DNA from: Lamprocystis purpurea DSM 4197
Lineage (GTDB): Bacteria > Pseudomonadota > Gammaproteobacteria > Chromatiales > Chromatiaceae
Direction: 5' to 3'
Assembly (NCBI RefSeq): GCF_000379525.1
Contig: NZ_KB902521.1
Coordinates: forward strand, 1 to 52,070
Length of the DNA: 52,070 bases
The translations under genes were made by a program, and so were the position numbers. Positions 44,380 through 52,020 of this stretch are shown here, in pieces. Under the pieces are notes generated by a model. The model saw nothing but the letters and a program-made list of their open reading frames with translations, ran no database searches and was not told where the DNA came from. Positions within the stretch are counted from its first letter, which is position 1. Every line of letters starts with the position of its first letter.

Positions 44380-46708
44380 CAGCCGCCTCCGGCGTACCGG
44401 CCTGGCGTTACTTACCCTCATCCTTTTGGTGTTGGGTCTGGCGGGCTGCGAGCGCAGCTATTGGGATCCGACCGTCAGGATCGGCGACACCGAGGGTCAC
44501 CTGACCGATCGCACCAAGCCGGGAACGACCCCATCAGGGGCGCGCACAACTGGACTGGGCGATGAGGGCATCGCTTTGGACGCGGACGACGCGGGCAGCA
44601 AGAAAGCCGTCGACTCGGTCACCCGCGGGACCGGGGCCTTCGTCCGGCGAGTCACGGGCCCGACGGTTGATACCAGTCCGGGCGATGTCACCCTGAACTT
44701 TGACGGGACCGATATTCGCGAGGTTGTGAAGGTCATTCTCGGTGACCTGCTCCAGGTCAACTATGTCCTGAGCCCGGCGGTGCAGGGCGTCGCCTCATTG
44801 CAAACCGGGCGGCCCTTACGTCGAGACCACCTGATCCCCACGCTGGAGACCCTGCTGCGGATGAATAACGCGGCCATGGTCTATAAGGCCGGAACCTATG
44901 AAGTGGTCCCGGTGGCCAACGCGGTGCAGGGGAATCTGGTCCCGCAACTCGGCGAGTCGACCCGTGCACTCCCCGAGGGGTACAGCGTGCAAGTCGTTCC
45001 CCTGCGGTACATTAGTGCGGATGAAATGAACCGCATCCTCCAGCCGCTGGCCCCGGAGGGCAGTATCATTCGTGTTGATACCCTGCGTAACCTGCTGGTG
45101 GTGGCCGGTACCAGCCCCGAGATGGTCAATCTCATCGATACCATCAAGGTGTTCGACGTCGATTGGATGAAAGGGCTGTCGGTGGGGTTCTTCGTCCTTG
45201 AATACGCCAAGGCCAATGAGGTCGTGACTCAGCTTGAAGGGCTGCTCGCCGACGACTCCGGTAATCCGATGAAGGGCCTGTTCCGCTTTATTCCGGTGGA
45301 GTCCTCCAACAGCCTGATGGTGATCTCGCCCCAGGAGAGCTACATCCAACAGGCACGCAACTGGATCGAGCGGTTGGATATGGCGGAGGCGACGGGCAGC
45401 GCGGCGCAGCGGCTATTCGTCTACCGTGTCAAGTACGGTGATGCCGAGAACCTGGCCAATGTTCTGTCCGAGCTGTTCCAGGGCGAAAGCGGTGAACGTA
45501 AGCAATCGGTCGGCGGGGTGGCGCCGGGGATGGGATCATCGAGCATCGGCTCGCGGGCCGTGATTGGTCAGATGGGCAGCAGCCAAACGGGCGGGAGTCA
45601 GTTGGGCGGAAGCCAGTCGGGTGGCTTCGGGAATAGCAACCGTAACACCGATGGGGGCGGTTTCTCCGGCGGGTCGGGCGGGTCGGGCGGCGGGTCGGGC
45701 GGGATCGGCAACCAGCGCCAGGCGACGGCGCGGACGTTCGAACTGACCTCCGAGGTCAGTGTCGTCGCCGATGCCGTCAACAATTCGATCCTGGTCCGTT
45801 CAAGTCCCAGGGATTACAAGAAGATTCTGGACGCGCTCAAGCAACTCGATATCACCCCACTCCAGGTGCTGGTGGAGGCGACCATCATCGAGATCAAGCT
45901 CGAAGGATCGCTGAGGTACGGTATTTCGTGGAATCTGCTCGCCCACGCCAGCGACGGCTACAAGAGCGACTGGTCGCTGAACGGCCTGCAAAATCGTCAG
46001 ACCACGACCGGAACGACCGATCCCAACACTGATACGACGGTCGCCGACACCATCACGACCCCGCTTGCGCGGACATTTCCCGGCTTCAACTGGACCATCG
46101 TCGCCAATCCATCGCGAATCATTGCCAACCTCAGTGCACTGGCCGGCCAGAATCTGGTCAATGTCCTGTCCTCACCATCGGTGATGGTGATGGATAACAA
46201 GACCGCGAGAATCCAGGTCGGTGACCAGGTGCCGGTGGAGACGACCCAGCAGCAGAGCACGATTACCTCAAACGCCACGATCGTCAACCAGATCGAGTAC
46301 AAGGATGCCGGTGTGATTCTTGAGGTAACACCGCGTGTCACCCCCGGCGGTATGGTGCAGATGGACATTAAGCAGAAAGTATCGAAGGTCGCCCAAACCA
46401 CCAGTTCGAACCTGAACTCACCGACCTTTTCCACCCGCGAGATCGAAAGTCTGGTCGCCGTCCGCTCGAACCAGGCGGTGGTGCTGGGCGGTCTGATCCA
46501 GGATGATCGGGAGGAAGGAAAGAACGGCATCCCCGGGCTTTTCGATCTGCCCTACGCCGGCGCACTGTTCGGCGAGCGAAGTAAGAAGGCGACACGGACC
46601 GAGTTAGTGGTCATCCTGATGCCCAAGGTCATCACCAGTGACCAGGATGTCGAGGCGGTCAACGCCGACTTTCGGAGTCGGCTGCGGGGGTTGGAGTTCA
46701 AGTTTTAG
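44345..46708 (+). CDS. gspD: Type II secretion secretin GspD with a lipoprotein-type signal
   Basis: Outer-membrane channel of the system, 787 residues. The signal ends in a lipobox (LLVLGLAGC with the Cys near residue 35), so this secretin may be lipidated and self-inserting. Then come the N0 domain (VTLNFDGTDIREVVKVILGD) and N1-N3 repeats (VVPLRYISADEMNRIL, VGFFVLEYAKANEVVTQLEG, FVYRVKYGDAENLANVLSEL). A Gly/Ser-rich loop sits at about 405-460 within N3. The secretin core follows (VPVETTQQQSTI, then VVLGGLIQDDREEGKNGIPG). The ATG 44345 start lies inside the Pro-rich end of the preceding gene; earlier in-frame starts add no signal sequence. Confidence 0.94.
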   Translation: MYLDQHRNGRSNSRLRRTGLALLTLILLVLGLAGCERSYWDPTVRIGDTEGHLTDRTKPGTTPSGARTTGLGDEGIALDADDAGSKKAVDSVTRGTGAFVRRVTGPTVDTSPGDVTLNFDGTDIREVVKVILGDLLQVNYVLSPAVQGVASLQTGRPLRRDHLIPTLETLLRMNNAAMVYKAGTYEVVPVANAVQGNLVPQLGESTRALPEGYSVQVVPLRYISADEMNRILQPLAPEGSIIRVDTLRNLLVVAGTSPEMVNLIDTIKVFDVDWMKGLSVGFFVLEYAKANEVVTQLEGLLADDSGNPMKGLFRFIPVESSNSLMVISPQESYIQQARNWIERLDMAEATGSAAQRLFVYRVKYGDAENLANVLSELFQGESGERKQSVGGVAPGMGSSSIGSRAVIGQMGSSQTGGSQLGGSQSGGFGNSNRNTDGGGFSGGSGGSGGGSGGIGNQRQATARTFELTSEVSVVADAVNNSILVRSSPRDYKKILDALKQLDITPLQVLVEATIIEIKLEGSLRYGISWNLLAHASDGYKSDWSLNGLQNRQTTTGTTDPNTDTTVADTITTPLARTFPGFNWTIVANPSRIIANLSALAGQNLVNVLSSPSVMVMDNKTARIQVGDQVPVETTQQQSTITSNATIVNQIEYKDAGVILEVTPRVTPGGMVQMDIKQKVSKVAQTTSSNLNSPTFSTREIESLVAVRSNQAVVLGGLIQDDREEGKNGIPGLFDLPYAGALFGERSKKATRTELVVILMPKVITSDQDVEAVNADFRSRLRGLEFKF

Positions 46709-46741
46709 CCGGGCGTCGCCTCTGACCGGCGATGCCTGTGT

Positions 46742-46906
46742 CGGAGTGGACCTGCCAAGACCGCCTTCGATGATCGGGGTGAGAAACCCGTAGAAATCCA
46801 CGAGCACACTGACGCTTTCGTGTGGTCCTTGAGCAATATACGTCATGGCGCTTGCGGCACCCAATGAGAACCCAACCAGTCCAAGCCGACTCGAATCGGC
46901 ATCCGG
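46742..46906 (-). pseudogene. Relic of a dienelactone/alpha-beta hydrolase gene
   Basis: Translated leftward, this stretch gives PDADSSRLGLVGFSLGAAS (nucleophile elbow GFSLGA) and then VSVLVDFYGFLTPIIE, the characteristic centre of dienelactone-hydrolase-like proteins. Nothing recognisable precedes or follows it in any minus-strand frame, so it is a fragment of about 55 codons. It is antisense to the first 21 codons of the beta-lactamase-fold gene. Confidence 0.6.
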
Positions 46907-48335
46907 CCAATGCGAACGGCACCGCCGATGGACGCTTTCCATCGTCGCTCTCGCCGCGGTTTCGAGCGGCTGCAGCACCCTGGACCGCATCGCCGCGGGA
47001 ACGGCTGCCAAGCTGGTCTGCTCGGGGCACTTCATGGCGCACCGATCGGTCCGCGATATCATTGATGACGACTTGAATTCCATCGCCTTTCCCAACTCGC
47101 TGCTGGTTCGAGGGTTGGATATCGAGGAGCGCCACCGGGGCCAAATCCTCGCCACGAAGGGCAGCGCGAAGCGGCGCGCGGTGTTCTACCCGGGATATGG
47201 CTGTGCGCTGTTGTCCGACGCGGATGACGCGCCGGCGGCTGTCGCGCGGGCGCCCGCCGCGCGTTTCCCCCTTCCGGACGCGTCGCGCCGATGGCCTGAC
47301 GGGGATTTCGTCGAGCCCGATTTGCCTCTCCCGCGGTCGCTCGCAAGCGCCCTGAACGCGGAATTCGCCCCGAGCGATGCCGCGCCGCGCAGCGCGGTGC
47401 GCGCCGTGGTGGTCGTCAAGGGGGGGCGCCTGATTGCCGAACATTATGCCGACGGGTTCGGCCCGGAAACTCCCCAATTGGGCTGGTCGATGGCAAAGAG
47501 CGTGCTTGGGATGCTGATCGGCCAACGCATCGCCGACGGCGCGCTGTCCCTGGATCGGGACCACCTGTTCCAGGAATGGGCGAGCGACTCCCGTGCCGGC
47601 ATTACCGTCCGCGATCTGCTGTTCATGCGTGACGGCCTGGATTCACGCGAGGGGTATCTGCCGTTTGTCCCTGGCTCGGTGCCCCACATGCTGACCTTGG
47701 AGGACGACGTGTCGGCGGTCGCCCGGCGGGCCGCGGCGGACCGACCCCATGGTTCCCATTGGGCCTATCGGAGTGCCACAACCAATCTGCTCTCACGGGT
47801 CTTGCGCAACGCGTTCGCCGACGACGCTGCTTATTGGGTCTACCCGCGTGAGCGCCTGTTCGGGCCTATCGGTGCCGCGACCGCGGTCTTCGAAACCGAT
47901 GTCGCGGGCAACTTCGTCGGCTCTTCGTACCTCTACGCAAGCGCGCGGGACTGGGCGCGCTTGGGACTCCTGCTGCTGCGCGACGGCGCGTGGGAGGGGC
48001 GCCAGGTGCTGCCGCGGGGCTGGCGCGATTTCGTGTCGACACTCCCGGATGAATACCGGCGGAGCGATCCCCGCGCTTATGGCGCCCACGTCTGGCTGCG
48101 CGGCGACCCGAGAGAGACGGAACTGGGTGTGCGCTTGTGCAATCTGCCGGACGACGGGATCTATTTCTCCGGACATTGGGGCCAGATCATCGCGATCCTG
48201 CCGCAAGACGACCTGGTGATCGTCCGTCTCGGGTGGACCACGCGGGCATCGCGGTGGAACCAGTGCAAATTTCTGGAATCGATCGTGGACGCGGTGCGCG
48301 CCGTCGATGGACGCTCGCCGCCCTCCGGCGCCTGA
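46845..48335 (+). CDS. Serine beta-lactamase-fold hydrolase (class C/esterase-like), probable lipoprotein
   Basis: Penicillin-binding/beta-lactamase-superfamily protein of up to 496 residues. The catalytic tetrad is SMAK in LGWSMAKSVLG, with a YRSATTN region in the Tyr-x-Asn position, and further family landmarks include ITVRDLLFMRDGLD and GARDW-like SARDWARLGLLLL. A hydrophobic segment with a lipobox (TLSIVALAAVSSGC) lies at about residues 29-42. The first 21 residues are the antisense of a hydrolase relic, so the native start seems to have been replaced. No closer start codon exists before the signal. Such proteins are usually esterases or peptidases; resistance is not implied. Confidence 0.85.
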   Translation: MALAAPNENPTSPSRLESASGQCERHRRWTLSIVALAAVSSGCSTLDRIAAGTAAKLVCSGHFMAHRSVRDIIDDDLNSIAFPNSLLVRGLDIEERHRGQILATKGSAKRRAVFYPGYGCALLSDADDAPAAVARAPAARFPLPDASRRWPDGDFVEPDLPLPRSLASALNAEFAPSDAAPRSAVRAVVVVKGGRLIAEHYADGFGPETPQLGWSMAKSVLGMLIGQRIADGALSLDRDHLFQEWASDSRAGITVRDLLFMRDGLDSREGYLPFVPGSVPHMLTLEDDVSAVARRAAADRPHGSHWAYRSATTNLLSRVLRNAFADDAAYWVYPRERLFGPIGAATAVFETDVAGNFVGSSYLYASARDWARLGLLLLRDGAWEGRQVLPRGWRDFVSTLPDEYRRSDPRAYGAHVWLRGDPRETELGVRLCNLPDDGIYFSGHWGQIIAILPQDDLVIVRLGWTTRASRWNQCKFLESIVDAVRAVDGRSPPSGA

Positions 48336-48343
48336 ACTATCGA

Positions 48344-48362
48344 CGCCGGCTTGCAGCCGGCG
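48344..48362. terminator. Hairpin between convergent genes
   Basis: CGCCGGC-TTGCA-GCCGGCG, a perfect 7-bp stem with a 5-base loop, in the 48-base gap between the beta-lactamase-fold gene and the convergent dienelactone hydrolase gene. No T-run follows on either strand, so it may slow transcription from both sides or only mark the joint. Confidence 0.35.
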
Positions 48363-48383
48363 CTCGGGGCGCGGTTCCTGGGG

Positions 48384-49160
48384 TTATTCGGCGAAGATCT
48401 CGTTGAAGAACGCCTGCATGCGCTGCCAGGACCGTGCATCGGCCTGGGCGTTGTAGCTGAGGTTCTCCATCCCGAAGGCAGCGGCGTCCGGGTTGGTGAA
48501 TCCGTGACGCGCGCCGCCGTAGATGTCCATCTCCCAGTTGGCCCGGGCGGCCTCCAGCTTGTCCTTGAAGTGGGCCACCACCTCGGGGGCGACGAAGCTG
48601 TCGGCCTGACCATGGGCCACGAGCATCTTGGGCCGGATCTTGCCGGCGGCCTCCGCCGGTGCGGCGGGCAGCGAGCCGTGGAAGCTCACCACGCCGTCCA
48701 GATCGGTGCCGCCATAGGCCATCTGCATCACGGTGCCGCCGCCGAAGCAATAGCCGATGGCGGCCAGCCTGTCCGGATCCGCCAGATCGCTTCCCTTGAG
48801 CTGGGCGAGACCGGCGGCCGCTCGTTGGAGCCAGGACTCGGGGTCCACGGTGATCTCCTGCATCCACTCCTTGGCCTGGGACGGCTGATCGGTGACCTTA
48901 CCGTCGCCGTACATGTCGGCGGCGAATGCGACATAGCCGAGCTCGGCGAGCAGGTGGGCGCGCTTCTTCGCATAGTCGTTGAGCCCCCACCACTCATGGA
49001 TCACCAGGACGCCGGGCCGCTTGCCGCTCACCGCGTCGTCCCAGTAGAGATGGCCGGTCAGCTTGGCGCCGTCGTCCTCGTAGGCGATGGTCTTGGTCTG
49101 GACCTCGGCCTGGACAGCGGTGACGGCGAGCAGCAGCGAGAGACAGAGTGGCTTGCGCAT
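48384..49160 (-). CDS. Secreted dienelactone hydrolase family protein
   Basis: Alpha/beta hydrolase of 258 residues with a signal peptide (KPLCLSLLLAVTAVQAEV, cleavage near AQA), so probably periplasmic. The catalytic triad is Cys in GYCFGGG, Asp in AHGQADSFVAP and His in GARHGFTNP, the Cys-type triad of dienelactone hydrolases. VIHEWWGLNDYAKKRAHLLA is the conserved N-terminal block. The substrate is unknown; periplasmic members are widespread. No operon partner: the next gene leftward is convergent, and capA is 90 bases upstream on the same strand. Confidence 0.93.
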   Translation of the reverse strand: MRKPLCLSLLLAVTAVQAEVQTKTIAYEDDGAKLTGHLYWDDAVSGKRPGVLVIHEWWGLNDYAKKRAHLLAELGYVAFAADMYGDGKVTDQPSQAKEWMQEITVDPESWLQRAAAGLAQLKGSDLADPDRLAAIGYCFGGGTVMQMAYGGTDLDGVVSFHGSLPAAPAEAAGKIRPKMLVAHGQADSFVAPEVVAHFKDKLEAARANWEMDIYGGARHGFTNPDAAAFGMENLSYNAQADARSWQRMQAFFNEIFAE

Positions 49161-49250
49161 GGGTTTCGAGCTCCGATGGATGACGTTGCAGTTGGATTTG
49201 CGGTGACGCGGCAGCGGGCTGGACGGCGACTTCCGCCGCTGGGATCGTCC

Positions 49251-50405
49251 CTACTCGGTTGGCAGGTCAGTCTTGCAAGGCGCTGCACCGGCCTGCCCCC
49301 GCTCCCAACAGGTGCCGTCGGATGACGGCGCGGGATGCGGAATTCCCTGGCCGTCGAGGCGTGCGACGAAGGTCCGCCAGCGGCGCACGCCCTGGCGATC
49401 CACTTCCAGGCGCAACAGCCAGCCGGTGTTGTTGATTGTCTCACTGAAGCCGTTGAAAATGAAGTTGCCGAGACTGTAGATGATGGGTCTGGCACGATAC
49501 TGCTCGGTGTCTTGGACGACATGCGGGTGGCCGCCGACCACGGCATCGGCCCCGGTGTCGATCATCAGGCGGGCCAATTGCCGCTGACGGGGACTGGCCG
49601 TTGTTTCGTGCTCCCAACCCCAGTGCATGACCGGAATCACGAGATCGGCATGAGAGTGATCGCGTGCCGCGGCGATATCGTATTGCACCTGCTCATCCTC
49701 GCTCCAGGCGACCCCCGGTTGGTCGTAATCGGCCTCGAAACTGCGCGGTAAGAATTCGTTGTAACCGAGCAGCGCGATCCGCAGCCCGTGACGCTCGATG
49801 ACCAGTGGCCGATGGGCTTGCGCCAGCGTGGCGCCGCCGCCGAAATAGCCGATGCCGTGCTGCTCCAGGAGGGTAAGCATCTCGCCAAAGGCGCTCGGTC
49901 CAAAGTCGCCGGAATGATTGTTCGCCAGGGTCACCGCATCGAAATGTTGCTTGAGCGGCACCAGGGTGCGCGGATGGGCGCGGAAGGTATAGGGCTTCCC
50001 GGGCTCGGCCTCGCCGCTGGTGGCAACGACACATTCCAGGTTGCCGATGCGAATGTCCGCGCCATCCAGGATGGCGGCAAAGGGTGCGAATGGATCGCGA
50101 CCGCGCGCGATCTCCGCTCCGGGCGTCTCGTCGAGCATGATGTCGCCGACGAAGGCCAGCGTCACGGTTGGCTCGGCCAGCGCCGTTTTCGCCATGACGA
50201 CCGTTGCGCTGATGCAGGCACAGCCGAGCGCGGCGGCCTTGATCATCGCGCCGGCCGTAGGGTGGACAAGCGACAGCGCAGTCCACCGAATCCCGCGCTG
50301 CCGCTGGTGGACTGCGTTGCGCTTGTCCACGCTACGATGCCGCGTGGCCGAAGCCATGATCAAGGCCGTCGCGGCAAGCAGGCGGGCACAATAGCGCTGC
50401 ATCAT
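49251..50405 (-). CDS. CapA-family (PGA_cap) metallophosphoesterase-like protein
   Basis: Member of the CapA/PgsA family, named for poly-gamma-glutamate capsule synthesis but mostly uncharacterised outside Bacillus. Motifs: TLAFVGDIMLDE, IGNLECVVA, LANNHSGDFG, VMHWGWEHE and VGGHPHVVQDTEQ. The ATG at 50405 overlaps the stop of the upstream gene (ATGA), so it is probably the ancestral coupled start, giving 384 residues. The first ~17 residues (MMQRYCARLLAATALIM) look like half a signal peptide. They are then broken by a 133-base inverted-repeat element in the same frame. The element supplies a new ATG at 50246 (MIKAAALGCACISATVV) that makes a good signal peptide by itself (331 residues). capB and capC are absent. 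Confidence 0.9.
   Translation of the reverse strand: MMQRYCARLLAATALIMASATRHRSVDKRNAVHQRQRGIRWTALSLVHPTAGAMIKAAALGCACISATVVMAKTALAEPTVTLAFVGDIMLDETPGAEIARGRDPFAPFAAILDGADIRIGNLECVVATSGEAEPGKPYTFRAHPRTLVPLKQHFDAVTLANNHSGDFGPSAFGEMLTLLEQHGIGYFGGGATLAQAHRPLVIERHGLRIALLGYNEFLPRSFEADYDQPGVAWSEDEQVQYDIAAARDHSHADLVIPVMHWGWEHETTASPRQRQLARLMIDTGADAVVGGHPHVVQDTEQYRARPIIYSLGNFIFNGFSETINNTGWLLRLEVDRQGVRRWRTFVARLDGQGIPHPAPSSDGTCWERGQAGAAPCKTDLPTE
50235..50367 (-). repeat. Miniature inverted-repeat element C inside the capA 5' end
   Basis: A 133-base element with perfect 12-base terminal repeats GGCCTTGATCAT (50235-50246) and ATGATCAAGGCC (50356-50367). Long inner arms read GTAGGGTGGACAAGCG on one side and CGCTTGTCCACGCTAC on the other. 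The GTGGACAAGCGC/GCAGTCCACC pattern is a dispersed repeat familiar from several proteobacterial genomes (memory). It is open in the capA frame throughout, and its right end provides a start codon. Confidence 0.8.
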
Positions 50406-50800
50406 GGATTTGCCTCGACGAGCGCACAACCATACTGGAACTCGCGCTCGCGGCCTGGTGCATACAGTGAGTGCCGCCCCGTCAGCGCGGCGCCGGAAGA
50501 CTCGGGCTGCACCCGTGGTGCCAGGTAGTTTGCTTCGTGGAGCAACATCCAGCGCCGCGCGGTTTGATAGTAGGTGTAGAGCTTGATGTATTGAATCAGT
50601 TGCGCGTCACCGATCACGACGGCTTTGAAGCGGAACCTGCCATTGATCGTAATAGCTTCGACACTGTACGGGTCGGTTACCGGACCGACCTCGATCACTT
50701 GGGATGTCCCGCCCTGATCGAGCGTGCAGCGCAGGCGCGGTCCGCCCGCGGCCGGGAAGGCCCAGACGGCAAGGAGACTCAACACGACTGGAACACGCAT
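50402..50800 (-). CDS. Small secreted protein of unknown function
   Basis: I do not recognise this 132-residue protein. It has a clean signal peptide (MRVPVVLSLLAVWAFPAAGG), then a beta-rich body with two Cys (RLRCTLDQGG and FQYGCALVEANP), which could form one disulfide in the periplasm. Aromatic-rich YIKLYTYYQTARRWMLLHEA lies in the middle. The start at 50800 is preferred over an in-frame ATG at 50872 because it begins the signal. The stop overlaps the ancestral capA start (ATGA), so the two were cotranslated. A role linked to CapA is possible but unproven. Confidence 0.75.
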   Translation of the reverse strand: MRVPVVLSLLAVWAFPAAGGPRLRCTLDQGGTSQVIEVGPVTDPYSVEAITINGRFRFKAVVIGDAQLIQYIKLYTYYQTARRWMLLHEANYLAPRVQPESSGAALTGRHSLYAPGREREFQYGCALVEANP

Positions 50801-50939
50801 GGGCAATACCCCGATATGGGCTAAGGAAGTGTTCACTATACTCAACTCGGCCTTGATCACGATCCCAGCCATCTCATCTAGAGCAAGCCCTCTGGTCTAC
50901 CCAACAGGCTTTACCAATCAAGGCTTTGCCATATGGTCC

Positions 50940-51799
50940 GGGCTCTCTGGGATTTCCCGTGGCACTTTACCGTAACATAATCAATAAGATATTGCGCATC
51001 GTGAAAATTTAACGGCCCCTATCATAGTCGGCACTGCGCACCGTAATGTGTTGATTTTTCAAGCGTACAGCTTGTACCCGACAAGGTCTAATACCTTGGG
51101 AATACTTCGGAAAAACTTTATGACCGTTTCTTTCATGCGGTCCTCTAGGACGCCCAAGATGCGGGTTTCATTGCCCTGCCGCGCGGTCACAATTGCGACG
51201 AAATCCTTATGTCCTTTTTTGAGAGAAATTTCATCAATACCGATCACCTCAAAGGGTTCCATTGTTGACCAATCTACGGATTTACGAATATGTCGATCTA
51301 AGACGCCTTGGCTTTCGTCGCACGTCACCTTTTTCTTGATGGCGACATCGGCAGTGGTACTATTAACACAATCGAGTAAGAGATATGCCTCGTAGGCTAT
51401 TGTGAACGGACTGCGACGCGTAAACCAGCTGACTTGTTGCGTGGTCGTTGGTTCGCCGTCGCAGTCACACTGGTAACGCGGTAATCTAATGCGGAGATAC
51501 ACCGGCTTCTCAAAAATGGCGGTATGGCGCAACGTCACCCACTCACCATGACCATTGGACTTATCAATTCGCTTATTGCATTTATGACACGTCGCGCCAT
51601 GCTCTGTACTGACCAACGTTACGATGTAACTTCCGTTGCGATCTTGGTGCACTGCCTGCACTTGGACATTGGGCAAATCTAGCAATAGCTCTATTGCTTG
51701 TCTAAGTGGCTCGTTGTTGGAGTCCATGATAACCTTCAAAACCTCGCAAGATGCTGAAATATAAGTATATCATAACCTACTGAGATCCCGAAGAGCCCC
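50940..51799 (-). mobile_element. Internally deleted ISL3-family element
   Basis: The right end at 51782-51798 reads GGGCTCTTCGGGATCTC on the minus strand. The left end at 50940-50956 reads GGGCTCTCTGGGATTTC on the plus strand, 14 of 17 matching in inverted orientation. The span is about 860 bases, where ISL3 elements usually exceed 1.3 kb, and the transposase stops early. The A+T content is clearly above that of the surroundings. So it is a deletion derivative with both ends kept, possibly mobilisable in trans. Confidence 0.65.
51059..51727 (-). CDS. ISL3-family transposase, C-terminally truncated (222 aa)
   Basis: N-terminal half of an ISL3 transposase: zinc-finger Cys set (ATCHKCNKR and YQCDCDGE), a helix-turn-helix region around AYEAYLLLDCVNSTTADVAI, and the first catalytic Asp in EVIGIDEISLKKGHKDFVAI. 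The protein ends at VLDLVGYKLYA, soon after the FFRSIPK motif, so the second Asp and the Glu of the DDE triad are missing; full-length relatives are about 400 residues or more. ATG 51727 is chosen for its AAGG ribosome site; TTG 51739 is an alternative. It is inactive as a transposase unless complemented. Confidence 0.85.
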   Translation of the reverse strand: MDSNNEPLRQAIELLLDLPNVQVQAVHQDRNGSYIVTLVSTEHGATCHKCNKRIDKSNGHGEWVTLRHTAIFEKPVYLRIRLPRYQCDCDGEPTTTQQVSWFTRRSPFTIAYEAYLLLDCVNSTTADVAIKKKVTCDESQGVLDRHIRKSVDWSTMEPFEVIGIDEISLKKGHKDFVAIVTARQGNETRILGVLEDRMKETVIKFFRSIPKVLDLVGYKLYA

Positions 51800-51927
51800 C
51801 ATTCGTGAGACATTTGCGCTGCGGCGTTTTTCGCGGACGCGCCGGAACCCGGGGTCGGCGCCAGGTGGGCTGACGCACAGGCATTTCCTGGCGAGCATCG
51901 GCGAAATCGGGTCGCCGGGGCGCCCAT

Positions 51928-51944
51928 TTGAGAATTATTCTCAA
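51928..51944. promoter_or_regulatory. Fur-box-like palindrome
   Basis: TTGAGAATTATTCTCAA is symmetric except at the centre and matches the GAGAATNATTCTC form of ferric-uptake-regulator sites in gammaproteobacteria. It stands out as A+T-rich in GC-rich DNA between the ISL3 remnant and the right edge. The regulated gene, if any, is not identifiable within the window. The rest of the 51800-52020 stretch shows no gene I can support. Confidence 0.5.
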
Positions 51945-52020
51945 CAACCCTGTCCCGCGGACAGCCGCGCCCGCAGGCGACGCGCGAGCGGCCTGGCCGG
52001 ACGTGGCAGTCGGTGAGGGG

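Noticed and set aside
46845-48335. Antibiotic-resistance beta-lactamase
   Set aside because: The SxxK fold is shared with many esterases and peptidases; length, lipobox and remaining motifs do not single out a known resistance enzyme.
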